From: Flavobacteriaceae bacterium MAR_2009_75
GTDB taxonomy: Bacteria; Bacteroidota; Bacteroidia; Flavobacteriales; Flavobacteriaceae
Direction: 5' to 3'
DNA length: 64,000 nucleotides
Assembly (NCBI GenBank): GCA_002813285.1
Contig: PHTZ01000001.1
Span: 3,223,501 to 3,287,500, forward strand
Position numbers and translations under genes: made by a program. The notes under the pieces were generated by a model. It was not told the origin of the DNA and made no database searches. It was given only the letters and a program-made list of their open reading frames with translations. Positions within the stretch are counted from its first letter, which is position 1; each line of letters begins with the position of its first letter. Shown here in pieces: positions 1 to 8,925 of this stretch.

Positions 1-2162
1 TGTTCGGCCACACAAATGGGGCCAACACCTGGTCCGCCACCCCCGTGGGGTATGGCGAAGGTCTTATGAAGATTTAGGTGACAGACATCGGCTCCAATGG
101 TCGCCGGATTGGTCAAACCTACTTGGGCGTTCATGTTGGCACCATCCATATAAACTTGTCCGCCATGGTCATGAATCAGTTGAGTGATATGTTTTATCGA
201 TGATTCGAACACACCGTGCGTGGAAGGGTAGGTCACCATGAGCGCTGCAAGATTATCGCTGTACTTGACTACTTTTTCCTCTAAATCGTTGACATCAATA
301 TTGCCCTTCTCATCGGTTTTTGTAACAACCACTTTCATGCCTGCCATTACTGCAGATGCCGGATTGGTGCCATGGGCGGATGCCGGAATCAGACAAATGT
401 TTCTATGGCCTTCACCGATAGACTCGTGATAGGCACGAATGACCATTAAACCTGCATATTCGCCTTGAGCGCCAGAATTCGGTTGAAGTGAGGTAGCCGC
501 AAAACCAGTAATTGTTGAAAGATCTTTTTCAAGTTCTTTCAAAATGATTTGATACCCTTCCGCTTGCTCTACAGGTACAAATGGATGAATATTCCCCCAA
601 CGTGGCATACTCAACGGCAGCATTTCTGAAGCCGCATTCAATTTCATGGTGCAACTGCCCAAAGAAATCATAGAATGGTTTAAAGAGAGGTCTTTTTGCT
701 CTAACCGCTTGATATAACGCATCAATTCGGTTTCTGAATGATACGAATTGAATACTTTGTTTTCTAGATAATCTGAAGACCGCCGAAGATTATGGGGTAG
801 AAACGATGCTTCTAGAAGGCTTGATACTTCAATTTCTTTCTTATTCAGGGCTTCAGCGAAAACGGTAATAATTTGACGCATATCTTTTAAAGAAGTAGCC
901 TCATTTACCGCAATTGAAATGGTTTTATCATCAATATACAAGAAGTTCACCGCATGTTTTTCGGCAATAGGTTTTATAAGCGAAGAATCTGCTTTGATGC
1001 AGATGGTATCAAAATATGTGCTATTGGTCTGTACCAGGCCTAATTCTTCTAAGGCGTTTGATAATGTTGCTGCTGTATTGTGTACTTTTTTTGCTATATA
1101 CTCTAATCCCTTTGGACCATGGTACACGGCATACATACCTGCCATAACGGCCAAAAGAACCTGAGCTGTGCAAATATTCGAGGTAGCCCTATCTCTTTTT
1201 ATATGTTGTTCGCGGGTCTGTAACGCCATTCTAAGGGCTGGTTTATCATCTAAATCTTTGGTAACCCCAATAATACGACCGGGTATATTTCTTTTATAGG
1301 CCTCTTTCGTCGCAAAGTAGGCTGCGTGCGGCCCACCATACCCCAACGGAATTCCGAAACGTTGTGTAGTGCCTACAACCACGTCTACACCTAATTCACC
1401 TGGAGGAGTCAAAAGAACCAAACTCAATATATCGGCAGCAACGGCTACCTTAATATCAGAGGCTTTGGCTTTAGAAACAAATTCGCCATAGTCGAAAACT
1501 TCCCCGTATTTTCCAGGGTATTGTAAAATAGCCCCATAAAATTCATCGTTGAAATCAAAATCAGCATGATTGCCGATAACCAATTCAATACCAATGGGCG
1601 TTGCTCTCGTTTTTAATAGGGATAGCGTTTGTGGTAAAATCTCTTCTGAAACGAAAAACTTAGTAACCTTGTTTTTCTTTTGATCTCGACTTCGAACTTC
1701 ATAAAGCATTGTCATTGCCTCTGCCGCGGCGGTACTCTCATCCAATAAAGAGGCATTGGCAAGTTCCATACCTGTTAGGTCACTGACAACGGTCTGAAAA
1801 TTTAATAGGGCCTCAAGTCTACCTTGGGCAATTTCTGCTTGATAAGGAGTGTATGCGGTATACCACCCGGGGTTTTCTAAAATGTTTCTTTTTATAACGG
1901 AAGGCGTTAGAGTATCATGATACCCCAGGCCGATATACGTTCTATAAAGTTGATTTTTTTCAGATAGTTCTTGCATATGTGCCAAGAACTTATGCTCGCT
2001 CATCGGCTCATCTAACTGCAAGGGCTTCTTTAAGCGAATATCATTTGGCAAAGTCTCATAAATCAACTGCTCTAAGCTTTCGGTGCCCACGGTTTCAAGC
2101 ATTTGTTCAAGATTTTCACCTTTAATACCAATATGGCGTAATGCAAATACATCTGTCTTCAT
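1..2162 (-). CDS. gcvP: Glycine dehydrogenase (decarboxylating), P-protein, 3' end outside window
   Basis: This is the PLP-dependent P-protein of the glycine cleavage system. It decarboxylates glycine and passes the aminomethyl group to the lipoyl H-protein in the cytoplasm. Reading the bottom strand from the ATG at 2162 gives an uninterrupted frame of about 720 codons that leaves the window at base 1. The start reads [12 protein letters not shown]. Near residue 700 lies [18 protein letters not shown], the PLP-lysine region of the family, with the lysine codon at 63-65. The full protein is normally about 950 residues, so roughly the last quarter is missing only because the window ends. The family assignment is very secure. 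No gcv-type glycine riboswitch is visible in the short upstream region. Confidence 0.97.
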   Translation of the reverse strand, partial: MKTDVFALRHIGIKGENLEQMLETVGTESLEQLIYETLPNDIRLKKPLQLDEPMSEHKFLAHMQELSEKNQLYRTYIGLGYHDTLTPSVIKRNILENPGWYTAYTPYQAEIAQGRLEALLNFQTVVSDLTGMELANASLLDESTAAAEAMTMLYEVRSRDQKKNKVTKFFVSEEILPQTLSLLKTRATPIGIELVIGNHADFDFNDEFYGAILQYPGKYGEVFDYGEFVSKAKASDIKVAVAADILSLVLLTPPGELGVDVVVGTTQRFGIPLGYGGPHAAYFATKEAYKRNIPGRIIGVTKDLDDKPALRMALQTREQHIKRDRATSNICTAQVLLAVMAGMYAVYHGPKGLEYIAKKVHNTAATLSNALEELGLVQTNSTYFDTICIKADSSLIKPIAEKHAVNFLYIDDKTISIAVNEATSLKDMRQIITVFAEALNKKEIEVSSLLEASFLPHNLRRSSDYLENKVFNSYHSETELMRYIKRLEQKDLSLNHSMISLGSCTMKLNAASEMLPLSMPRWGNIHPFVPVEQAEGYQIILKELEKDLSTITGFAATSLQPNSGAQGEYAGLMVIRAYHESIGEGHRNICLIPASAHGTNPASAVMAGMKVVVTKTDEKGNIDVNDLEEKVVKYSDNLAALMVTYPSTHGVFESSIKHITQLIHDHGGQVYMDGANMNAQVGLTNPATIGADVCHLNLHKTFAIPHGGGGPGVGPICVAE

Positions 2163-2185
2163 AAAAGTCTAAATAAAAAGATGTG

Positions 2186-2193
2186 CAAAATTA
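2186..2193 (-). promoter_or_regulatory. Candidate -7 box for gcvP
   Basis: On the bottom strand this reads TAATTTTG, a full match to the Bacteroidota -7 consensus TAnnTTTG. It lies 23 nt upstream of the gcvP ATG. No TTG was found at the usual -33 spacing, so only half of the promoter is supported. Confidence 0.5.
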
Positions 2194-2278
2194 GGCATAA
2201 ATTGAGATAAATTGTGCCATTTAACGATTAAGGGCAAGAAAGTTTTTAACCATAAATAAACCTTATAAACACTTTAGT

Positions 2279-2286
2279 TACATTTG
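2279..2286 (+). promoter_or_regulatory. -7 box abutting the start codon of the UbiA-like gene
   Basis: TACATTTG matches TAnnTTTG exactly and ends 4 nt before the ATG at 2291. Transcription would start at or next to the start codon, giving a leaderless mRNA. No clear -33 TTG is present. Confidence 0.55.
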
Positions 2287-2290
2287 TTTA

Positions 2291-3121
2291 ATGAAGTGGT
2301 TACAGCGTGTTTTCGACTTTTATATCGATGCTAGTATTCATGTGGCATTTGCGGTATTTGCCATGGTCAATGTAACCGGCATCCTTCTCAAAATAAGTAT
2401 AGACCAACATCTTGCTTGGTTCTTGTTTTTTGGAACTATCGTATGTTATAACTTTATGAAATATGGTGTAGAGGCCAAAAAGTATATTCTAGTAGCCAAT
2501 AGATACCATAAGAATATTCAAGGGGCGAGTTTTATTGCTTTTGGTTTTGCAATGTACCATGCTTATTTTCTTCCTCGAAAAATTTGGTTTGCCCTAGTTT
2601 TTCTTTCTATTTTAACCCTTATCTATACCTTACCGGTATTACCCCATTCTCGAAAACTCAGAAGTTGGGGCGGTATCAAGATGTTCGTTGTAGCTTTGGT
2701 TTGGTCAGGTACTACTGTAGTGCTTCCGGCACTTGATTCGGGTGTGGTGGCCTGGTGGGATACAGGTGTCGAAGCAATCAGGCGGTTTTTGTTCGTGTTT
2801 ATTTTAATTATACCGTTTGAAATTCGAGATTTGGTATATGATGATATTGAGCTACAAACTTTACCGCAAAGGTTTGGTGTGGGTCAGACTAAAATTATAG
2901 GGGCACTCGTCAACATGCCACTTTTCTTCTTAGTGCTTTTGAAAGACTCGGTAACAATGGGTGAATTAGTAGTTGCCGGTGTACTCTTTTTAGCTCTCGG
3001 TTTCTTGATGTTCTTTACAAGGCGTAAACAAAAGCGTTATTTTTCTTCGTTTTGGGTAGAATCAATACCGATTGTGCTATGGGGGTTTCATCTAACTGCA
3101 CAAGGTCTTATCGGTCTTTAA
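2291..3121 (+). CDS. UbiA-superfamily-like integral membrane protein
   Basis: This is a 276-residue, very hydrophobic protein with about seven or eight membrane spans, resembling UbiA-type prenyltransferases. Near residue 175 it has FEIRDLVYDD followed by LPQRFG. This resembles the second Asp-rich motif of UbiA enzymes and the conserved block after it. The first Asp-rich motif, normally NDxxDxxxD near residue 60, reads YNFMKYGVEAKKY and has no aspartates. A standard Mg-diphosphate prenyl transfer is therefore doubtful. The substrate is unknown. It is divergent from gcvP, has a -7 box 4 nt before its ATG, and its 3' end overlaps the convergent anti-sigma gene by 14 bp. Superfamily membership is likely and the function is not known. 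Confidence 0.7.
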   Translation: MKWLQRVFDFYIDASIHVAFAVFAMVNVTGILLKISIDQHLAWFLFFGTIVCYNFMKYGVEAKKYILVANRYHKNIQGASFIAFGFAMYHAYFLPRKIWFALVFLSILTLIYTLPVLPHSRKLRSWGGIKMFVVALVWSGTTVVLPALDSGVVAWWDTGVEAIRRFLFVFILIIPFEIRDLVYDDIELQTLPQRFGVGQTKIIGALVNMPLFFLVLLKDSVTMGELVVAGVLFLALGFLMFFTRRKQKRYFSSFWVESIPIVLWGFHLTAQGLIGL

Positions 3122-3341
3122 TTTCAAGCTTGTTCTTCATTAGTTCTTTATCTTTATTCGATAGGCTTTGAAGATTGGCCTGGTCACAAAGTGAAGTAAA
3201 ATGCGTGTTCTTTTTACTGAATTTAGAACAAGTGCGGCATACGAGTAAATGAAACCTGAGCTTCACCTTTTCGAAGAAGGTAGCCTCTCGATATTGGGTT
3301 TTGTTACAAATGATAGCGGCTTTTTCGCAAGATATCATCAT
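3108..3341 (-). CDS. Small zinc-type anti-sigma factor (ZAS/zf-HC2-like)
   Basis: This is a 77-residue soluble protein directly downstream of the ECF sigma gene. It begins MMISCEKAAIICNK and carries FHLLVCRTC, which is the H-x3-C-x2-C zinc signature of ZAS anti-sigma factors, with a further Cys near the N-terminus. It has no membrane segment, unlike many anti-sigma proteins, so it probably acts in the cytosol on the neighbouring sigma factor, perhaps as a redox or metal sensor (inference). An in-frame ATG at 3401 would add 20 residues of low-complexity sequence. I prefer 3341 because the conserved part begins there and an A-rich stretch precedes it. Its stop overlaps the convergent UbiA-like gene. 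Confidence 0.72.
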   Translation of the reverse strand: MMISCEKAAIICNKTQYREATFFEKVKLRFHLLVCRTCSKFSKKNTHFTSLCDQANLQSLSNKDKELMKNKLEIKDR

Positions 3342-3453
3342 AGTTTTATTCTTTATTCCGTTTAGTATGTTCGTTGTTGTAGGCTTGATTATATTGGTCA
3401 TTCTTCACTAGAACGGAATACAGATAATTACCTGAAGCTTTTATCTTTTTCAC

Positions 3454-4098
3454 CTAGAACCAATTCTGGTTCAAGCACCCCATAAGAGATGTTCTAGCTC
3501 TATGAATCATTACCCACAAATTAGACGGATTGATGTCAAGTTCATTACAAATATCTTCGGTACTAATACCTTGTACCGTTTTCATGGTAAAAACTTGAGC
3601 TTGCTTTTTAGGTAATTTGCCAATACAAGACTGGATTGCCATGCCTAATTCTTCGTTCTCGAGTTCACTGTGTTCAAAGTTGCTGAAGGGATCAGATACC
3701 TGTTCTTCTAACCAATCACCTTCCGCATCGGTCTGGGCACTATAGTTGACCCGAACTTCTGCCTTTCCTTTTTTTGAGTTGATTTTGCGATAATGGTCGA
3801 TAACCTTACGTTTAAGTATGGCAATCAACCATGTGCGTTCAGCGGCATCACCTTTATAATTTTTCGCAGATTTTAAACCTGCCAAAAAGGTTTCTTGAAC
3901 CAAATCTTTGGCCATTTCGGCATCGCTAATTCTTGCTATCGCATAATTGAACAGATAGTCGGCATATGCATCTACCCAAGTATGGGGTTGTAAACGGTTT
4001 TCTGCCATTGTAGTTTGATCCTGATCAAAATTACGAGAATTTGATTTAACAACGTGCATATTTTGTGCTTCACTGCCCTGATACTTTATTGCTACCAT
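3454..4098 (-). CDS. ECF-type RNA polymerase sigma factor (sigma-70 family)
   Basis: This 214-residue alternative sigma factor should direct RNA polymerase to a small regulon. Region 2 is visible at about residues 45-100, including DLVQETFLAGLKSAKNYKGD and RTWLIAILKRKVIDHYRK. Region 4 lies at about 150-205 with the helix-turn-helix GISTEDICNELDINPSNLW. An acidic linker (DWLEEQVSDPFSNFEHSE) joins them, as in a common flavobacterial subgroup. Conservation starts near residue 35, so the first 30 residues may not be translated (alternative ATGs at residues 14 and 31). The ATG at 4098 is kept because AAAAGG lies a few bases upstream. The ZAS-type gene follows after about 110 bp and is the likely partner. 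Confidence 0.9.
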   Translation of the reverse strand: MVAIKYQGSEAQNMHVVKSNSRNFDQDQTTMAENRLQPHTWVDAYADYLFNYAIARISDAEMAKDLVQETFLAGLKSAKNYKGDAAERTWLIAILKRKVIDHYRKINSKKGKAEVRVNYSAQTDAEGDWLEEQVSDPFSNFEHSELENEELGMAIQSCIGKLPKKQAQVFTMKTVQGISTEDICNELDINPSNLWVMIHRARTSLMGCLNQNWF

Positions 4099-4578
4099 AC
4101 CTTTTAGTTAAGATTAAACCCTTGCTCTAAACAAAATGACATCTATTTTTTATAAATGCACAATGAGTCTCATTCAAAATAAACAAATACATATCACAGA
4201 AATTTCACAAAAAAGTATAGAATATAGTTCGTTGCGAACATGATAAGTATGTGATTAAAACAATAGTGCGGTGCTTATCGTTGAATTCAGTGATTAGAAC
4301 ACGATGCATCAAGAGAAACTTCGTTCTTGATAAGAACATGGGCAATGTTTAATTTTTCAATACTAAAAGTTACTATGAACTGAATTAATTCTAATTTGTT
4401 TTTATGATTCCATTTCTGAAAGTGACGATAGGTTTCTACGAATCTCTCTCCCCTTTTTTATAAATTATTTTCATATTGGTGGCAACATCAAAACTTGAAA
4501 TTAGTTAAGTTTGAAATGGGATGATTTATTTGGCCTTCGTACTTTATAAACAGCAACCATTTCTAAAACATAAATTAA
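4099..4578. other. Intergenic region, 480 bp, no gene seen
   Basis: This AT-rich stretch between the divergent sigma and rhodanese genes should hold both promoters. No perfect TAnnTTTG box was found on either strand. A 7-bp inverted repeat (ATCAAGA at 4308-4314 with TCTTGAT at 4325-4331, 10-nt loop) is the only structure noticed. It has no T-run and its meaning is unknown. Confidence 0.5.
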
Positions 4579-4944
4579 ATGAAAAATTGCATTTTACTGT
4601 TGATGTTCGCGGTATTCCTTTTTGGCTGTAAAGAAGGTGACCCAAAATCGATTACGGAGCTTACTTCTGACCAAATTGAAAACGGAGTCTTGCTAGATGT
4701 GAGAACACCTCAAGAATATAATGAAGGTCATCTTGATCAAGCCATTAACGTCGACTGGTTGGGTAACGATTTTTTAGAATCGACCAAAAACCTAAATAAA
4801 AACAACCCTGTTTACGTGTATTGTAAAAAAGGGGGGCGAAGTGCCAAAGCGGCAAAATTTCTTGATTCTCTCGGTTTCAAAAGCGTGATCGACCTTAAAG
4901 GTGGATATGACGCTTATGTTTCCAAGAAAAAAGGGTTAGAGTAG
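4579..4944 (+). CDS. Rhodanese-like domain lipoprotein
   Basis: This 121-residue protein is predicted to be exported and lipid-anchored: a hydrophobic N-terminus ends in FLFGC, with the lipidated Cys at position 17. The rest is a single rhodanese domain with LLDVRTPQEYNEGHLDQAINV and the active-site loop YCKKGGRS, whose Cys82 would carry the persulfide. A single-domain periplasmic rhodanese may move sulfane sulfur or act as a thiol carrier (inference). It has the usual length for this type. It stands alone on its strand and overlaps the convergent nucleotidase gene by 9 bp. Confidence 0.9.
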   Translation: MKNCILLLMFAVFLFGCKEGDPKSITELTSDQIENGVLLDVRTPQEYNEGHLDQAINVDWLGNDFLESTKNLNKNNPVYVYCKKGGRSAKAAKFLDSLGFKSVIDLKGGYDAYVSKKKGLE

Positions 4945-5457
4945 TTTCTCTGCAATTTCTTGCCAATTATCTACGCGTTCGAAGCCAGAAATATTTACAT
5001 TGTGCGGTGAGGTGAACATAAGAGACCTACCTTCGAAACTTTCGAGATTGTAACTGCGGTCATCAATTAGAACATCACCTTTTAAAATATGTTTGTGCCC
5101 ACATAAAATTCTTTGCTGCCAGGGTATAAATGGAAAATGCTCATCGAGCCATTCTGATTTCTCTTCAAGAGAATTAGGAAACTGCATCGCCGCAGAGGCG
5201 ATATAAACTTCGTGGCTTAAGCTCAGCTCTCTTAAAACGGGCTTGCTATCGGCAATGGGTTTCAAATCTCTAAAAAAACCTCTGTTTCTAGCGTGGTTCT
5301 TTACACTCAATTGTCTGTCTTCTGGTACAGTATGCCAAACTTCGCGACCCATACAGGTTTCGAGTGTTAGGCATTCTTGAAATTCTTTATTGTAAATTTC
5401 TATATGGGCTCCGTAAGTATCTGCCATCACCTCATCCATATCAACAAATATGACCAT
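4936..5457 (-). CDS. 5'(3')-deoxyribonucleotidase-like HAD phosphatase
   Basis: This 173-residue cytosolic protein is of the NT5C type in the HAD superfamily. The N-terminus reads MVIFVDMDEVMAD, with Asp6 as nucleophile and Asp8 as general acid/base. The C-terminal metal site is LIDDRSYNL. Family members remove phosphate from deoxyribonucleoside monophosphates and help balance dNTP pools. The middle segment KPVLRELSLSHEVYIASAA fits the second HAD motif. The gene is monocistronic as far as can be seen and converges on the rhodanese gene. The family is secure and the exact substrate preference is not. Confidence 0.87.
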   Translation of the reverse strand: MVIFVDMDEVMADTYGAHIEIYNKEFQECLTLETCMGREVWHTVPEDRQLSVKNHARNRGFFRDLKPIADSKPVLRELSLSHEVYIASAAMQFPNSLEEKSEWLDEHFPFIPWQQRILCGHKHILKGDVLIDDRSYNLESFEGRSLMFTSPHNVNISGFERVDNWQEIAEKLL

Positions 5458-5579
5458 GTATATGCTTTTTCACAAAGTTCGTGATTATGGCCATAAAGGA
5501 AAAGAAAATCAGCTAAACTTACCTTTATCTTAACCTTTTACACGGTGATTAGAAGATTAGCGAATGGCATTTATTTTAT

Positions 5580-5996
5580 CTAAATTTTACCATTATCTTT
5601 CAATTCGGCAAGTATAGATTTCAACTGCCCCTCTTTAATTGGCTTTACTATATAATCAGAAATGGCACTTATGTTTTCAGCTCTTTTAATATCGGAAGGG
5701 TCTACAGATGAAGATACCATGTAAATAATGATTTTCTTACCTACTTTCGGCTTGATTTTGGCATATTCTTCCATGAATTGAAACCCGTCCATGATGGGCA
5801 TATCAATATCTAAAAAGATAACGTCTGGCAGTTCTTCTTCATTGTTGAGGTTGCTCAACATAAAATCCAAGGCTTCGGCACCGTCATTAAAAACTATGAT
5901 TTTATCAATGTCTTTAAAAGACTCTAGAGTGAGTGTCATGGTAAATTGATAGATGTCATCATCATCAACTATACAGACGTTGAGATTTTCGTTCAT
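5580..5996 (-). CDS. Single-domain response regulator (CheY-like receiver)
   Basis: This 138-residue receiver domain has no output domain. The acidic pocket is VDDDD at the N-terminus, the phospho-acceptor is Asp63 in FLDIDMPIMDG, the switch Ser/Thr lies in YMVSSS, and the conserved lysine is in YIVKPI. It starts 5 nt after the stop of the 5-module PAS kinase, so the two are co-transcribed and almost certainly form a pair. With no DNA-binding domain it must signal by protein contact or pass phosphate on in a relay. It is closely similar to the receiver at 8926-9342, matching it over most of its length including the run MPIMDGFQFMEEY. Confidence 0.93.
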   Translation of the reverse strand: MNENLNVCIVDDDDIYQFTMTLTLESFKDIDKIIVFNDGAEALDFMLSNLNNEEELPDVIFLDIDMPIMDGFQFMEEYAKIKPKVGKKIIIYMVSSSVDPSDIKRAENISAISDYIVKPIKEGQLKSILAELKDNGKI

Positions 5997-6001
5997 TTGA
6001 G

Positions 6002-8674
6002 TTAGCTAAAATTTATAAAAAATGTTGTTCCAACATCTACTTCGCTTTCGGCATATATAGAACCCCCCATGGCCTCTATTTGCGCTTTGGTCAAAAATAG
6101 ACCGATGCCCTTGGCCTCTGGGTGCCGATGAAATACCTTGTTCAAGCCGAACAGTTTATGGCCGTGCTTTTTTAAATCGATACCGAGACCATTATCTTTA
6201 AATTCAAGTTTGATTCTATTGTCATCTTCTACACTCGAGCGAACTTCAATCATTGGGGCCCGTTCTGGAGAACTATATTTAATGGCATTACCGACTAAAT
6301 TAAGAAATATACTTTCAAGGTAAATTCTATTATAAGTTATTTTTTTCGCCGATGAAAAATCTGATTTGATTACGGCCCCTGAGTTCATGATCTGAGCAGA
6401 TAACATTTCTTCCGTTTTCACTAATATATCTTCAAATGAAAGACTTTCTAAATCTTCAGAACTTAGCTTTTCGGTATTCAAAGATTCTATTAATGTATTT
6501 AGGGTCAGGGTCAAATGACCGATAACCTTGTCGAACTTTTCAAAGAGAATCTCTTTGTTATTCTCCATTGCTTCGTCTTTATATAGGTGAAGCAATGTAT
6601 TTAAGTTGCTTACCGGTGCCCTTAAATTGTGTGACGTTATCTGGTTGAACTCGGCCAGCTTTTTATTTTTGGCGGTTAATATTTTCGCAGCTTTATCAAG
6701 ACGTATGTTCGATTCTAAGAGTCGTTTTTCAGACGCTTTTTGTTCGGTGATATCACGTGTAAGAGCAATTAATTCAACCTCTTCGATTTTGTCGTTGTTG
6801 AAAACTTCACCCATAACTTCAACCGTCCTAATCTCACCGTTCGAAAGAACGATTCTGTGAGAAAATGTATTGAAAATTTTGGTTTCTATTGTCTCATTGA
6901 CGTGATTTCTAATAATCTTAATATCATCTTGATAAAATCGTGTTTCTACTAGTTCAGAAGTAACTTTCGTGCCTACTTCAATATCATAGATTTTATATAG
7001 GTTTTCTGACCATTCAAATTCATCTGTATAAGGCTTCCAGCGCCAATGGCCGCTCATGGCCATTTGTTCTGCCATATTGAGAAACTTGTTCTTATCTAAA
7101 ATTTCTAATTCGTTCTTAATTCTATCCGTAATATCTTGTGTGGTACCGAAAATCTCAAGTTCTTGGTTGTCTTTGTTCTTAATTATATCACCAGTAACCT
7201 CTAGAGTTCGAATTTCATTTTCACGTATAATACGGTAGGTAAATTTGCGAAAAACCTTTGTATCAAGAAATTCAAGGGTTATGTTCTTAATTTTTTCTTG
7301 ATCATCGGGGTGAACACGGGTAGAAAGCAATTCAAGGCTCATTTCTATACCCGTTTCAAAACCAAAAATTCGATATAAATTGTCTGACCAACGAAATTCA
7401 TCTTTGAGGGGGTTCCATGTCCAGTATCCCAACATTGCCATTTCTTCCGCAATACTCAGTAATCTGTTTTTCTCGATTAATTCATCTTGTGATTTATTGA
7501 TCTCAGTAACGTCTTGGCAGGTGCCGAGCAAACCGATTACCTCACCTTTTTCATTGCAATTGACCTGACCCGTTACTTGAATTATTTTGATGTTGCCACT
7601 CGGTACCACGAGGCGATGTTCAAATACCGGTAACTTCTTTGCTAAAAGAGCCTTTTTGATTTGGTCTATTACAAAGTCTCTATCATCAGGATGCGTATAC
7701 TCGAGATAAGTCTCATGGGTTAATTTATCACCCTTTTCACGTTCACAAATCTGATAGAGTGTATCCGACCATGTATTTGCATCAGATACGGAATCCCACT
7801 CCCAGTAACCTACTTTAGTCATTTGGGTAGTGAAATTCAAGAGCTGGTTGTTTTTTAATACTTCTTTTTCATATTGATTTCGCTCAGTTATATCTTGGGT
7901 CGTGCCTACCATTTCTACCACTTCGCCGGTAGAAGATGCGATAATTTGCCCCATTATTTCAATAATATGAACGCTGCCGTCTTCATGTAGAGATCGATGG
8001 TTGAATTTGCGAAACACCTTCGTTCGCTTAAACTCTTCGGCGTAGCCTGTGACCATTTCTCGGTCTTCTGGGTGTACTTTACTGAGAAAACGTTCAAAGT
8101 TGATCGGAATGCCAATTTCAAAATCATAGATGCGATAAACGTTATCAGACCATTTGAAATCATCGATGACCACATCCCACGACCAGTAGCCGATCATGGC
8201 CATTTGTTCGACAAAATTCCACTGATGCTTGTTACGTATTAGGGCTTGCTCATTTTTTTTAAGTTCAGTAATATCGATTAATGTACCATACAACCTATAG
8301 CTATCGTCATCGTTGAACTCGGGTTGATTGAATGCCCAAATATGTCTCAGATTGCCTTTAGCGCTTATAACGGAATATTCGAACTCGAAAGTTTCTCCTG
8401 TTTCAATGGCATTTGCATTTAATCGAGAAAGTTGTGTGCGGGTTTGATTATCTTTACAAAAACCAAGAACTGAATCAAATGAGGGTTTGTAATCATCTGA
8501 AACTTCTAAAATCTCTTTTAATACGGCATTCCAATAAGTCTCTCCTGTATTGCTGTTAAACTCGTAGATGCCAATCTTTACAATTTTATTGGTCTTTTCG
8601 ATTAGATTTCGTGGAACTTTATGCGCTTTTTTGCCCCTTTTATCTTTTCCAAAAGGTTTGAATCTGTTGAACAT
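6002..8674 (-). CDS. Soluble multi-PAS sensor histidine kinase (5 PAS modules)
   Basis: This 890-residue kinase has no signal peptide and no membrane span, so sensing is cytosolic. By my count, PAS_3-type modules occupy about residues 25-145, 146-272, 273-399, 400-525 and 526-652. Each opens with a GYWxW-like strand and closes on a DITE/DVTE connector helix. The dimerisation helix carries ITSHNLRAPVSNL, with phospho-accepting His682. The ATPase domain shows NLVGNAIKYSS (N box), DNGLGID and GIGLFLTK (G boxes). It is followed after 5 nt by its receiver gene. A perfect TATATTTG box lies at 8733-8740. The kinase half is closely related to that of the 1635-residue neighbour. The signal sensed is unknown. 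PAS_3 folds may bind flavin, heme or small ligands, but no diagnostic cofactor residue was identified. Confidence 0.93.
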   Translation of the reverse strand: MFNRFKPFGKDKRGKKAHKVPRNLIEKTNKIVKIGIYEFNSNTGETYWNAVLKEILEVSDDYKPSFDSVLGFCKDNQTRTQLSRLNANAIETGETFEFEYSVISAKGNLRHIWAFNQPEFNDDDSYRLYGTLIDITELKKNEQALIRNKHQWNFVEQMAMIGYWSWDVVIDDFKWSDNVYRIYDFEIGIPINFERFLSKVHPEDREMVTGYAEEFKRTKVFRKFNHRSLHEDGSVHIIEIMGQIIASSTGEVVEMVGTTQDITERNQYEKEVLKNNQLLNFTTQMTKVGYWEWDSVSDANTWSDTLYQICEREKGDKLTHETYLEYTHPDDRDFVIDQIKKALLAKKLPVFEHRLVVPSGNIKIIQVTGQVNCNEKGEVIGLLGTCQDVTEINKSQDELIEKNRLLSIAEEMAMLGYWTWNPLKDEFRWSDNLYRIFGFETGIEMSLELLSTRVHPDDQEKIKNITLEFLDTKVFRKFTYRIIRENEIRTLEVTGDIIKNKDNQELEIFGTTQDITDRIKNELEILDKNKFLNMAEQMAMSGHWRWKPYTDEFEWSENLYKIYDIEVGTKVTSELVETRFYQDDIKIIRNHVNETIETKIFNTFSHRIVLSNGEIRTVEVMGEVFNNDKIEEVELIALTRDITEQKASEKRLLESNIRLDKAAKILTAKNKKLAEFNQITSHNLRAPVSNLNTLLHLYKDEAMENNKEILFEKFDKVIGHLTLTLNTLIESLNTEKLSSEDLESLSFEDILVKTEEMLSAQIMNSGAVIKSDFSSAKKITYNRIYLESIFLNLVGNAIKYSSPERAPMIEVRSSVEDDNRIKLEFKDNGLGIDLKKHGHKLFGLNKVFHRHPEAKGIGLFLTKAQIEAMGGSIYAESEVDVGTTFFINFS

Positions 8675-8732
8675 AAAAGAAATTTATAAAGCCAAGGGCG
8701 TGAAGAACCAATTAATTGTGAGTATTGAACTA

Positions 8733-8740
8733 CAAATATA
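8733..8740 (-). promoter_or_regulatory. -7 box for the 5-PAS kinase/receiver operon
   Basis: The bottom strand reads TATATTTG, a perfect TAnnTTTG. It lies 58 nt upstream of the kinase ATG, leaving a leader of about 50 nt. No -33 TTG was found at the usual spacing. Confidence 0.5.
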
Positions 8741-8840
8741 TGTTAATTATTTGATTTTTAAGGTGGTGTAGAATGATTAAAATTAACTCATTTCATGCCA
8801 AATGAGATTTTATAGGAGTCAATTATTACTATCATGGCTA

Positions 8841-8874
8841 TAAATAAAAAAGAGGATACCCCACGCAACCTCTT
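8841..8874 (-). terminator. Rho-independent terminator after the second receiver gene
   Basis: On the bottom strand AAGAGG (8869-8874) pairs with CCTCTT (8850-8855) around a 13-nt loop and is followed by TTTTTTATTTA. It lies about 50 nt past the stop of the receiver gene, so the two kinase operons are separate transcription units. Confidence 0.7.
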
Positions 8875-8925
8875 CTTATTAAAGACGTAAATAACTTTTT
8901 TAGTCAGTTGATTATTTTATTCAAA

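Noticed and set aside
919-1164. 81-codon plus-strand frame inside gcvP
   Set aside because: It is fully antisense to a strongly conserved gene.
2163-2290. Possible glycine riboswitch for gcvP
   Set aside because: The leader predicted from the -7 box is under 30 nt, too short for a glycine aptamer.
4308-4331. 7-bp inverted repeat between sigma and rhodanese genes
   Set aside because: It is short, AT-rich, has a 10-nt loop and no T-run, and such repeats arise often by chance.
8568-8771. 67-codon plus-strand frame at the 5' end of the 5-PAS kinase
   Set aside because: It is antisense to the kinase start and its promoter, and has no coding character beyond that overlap.
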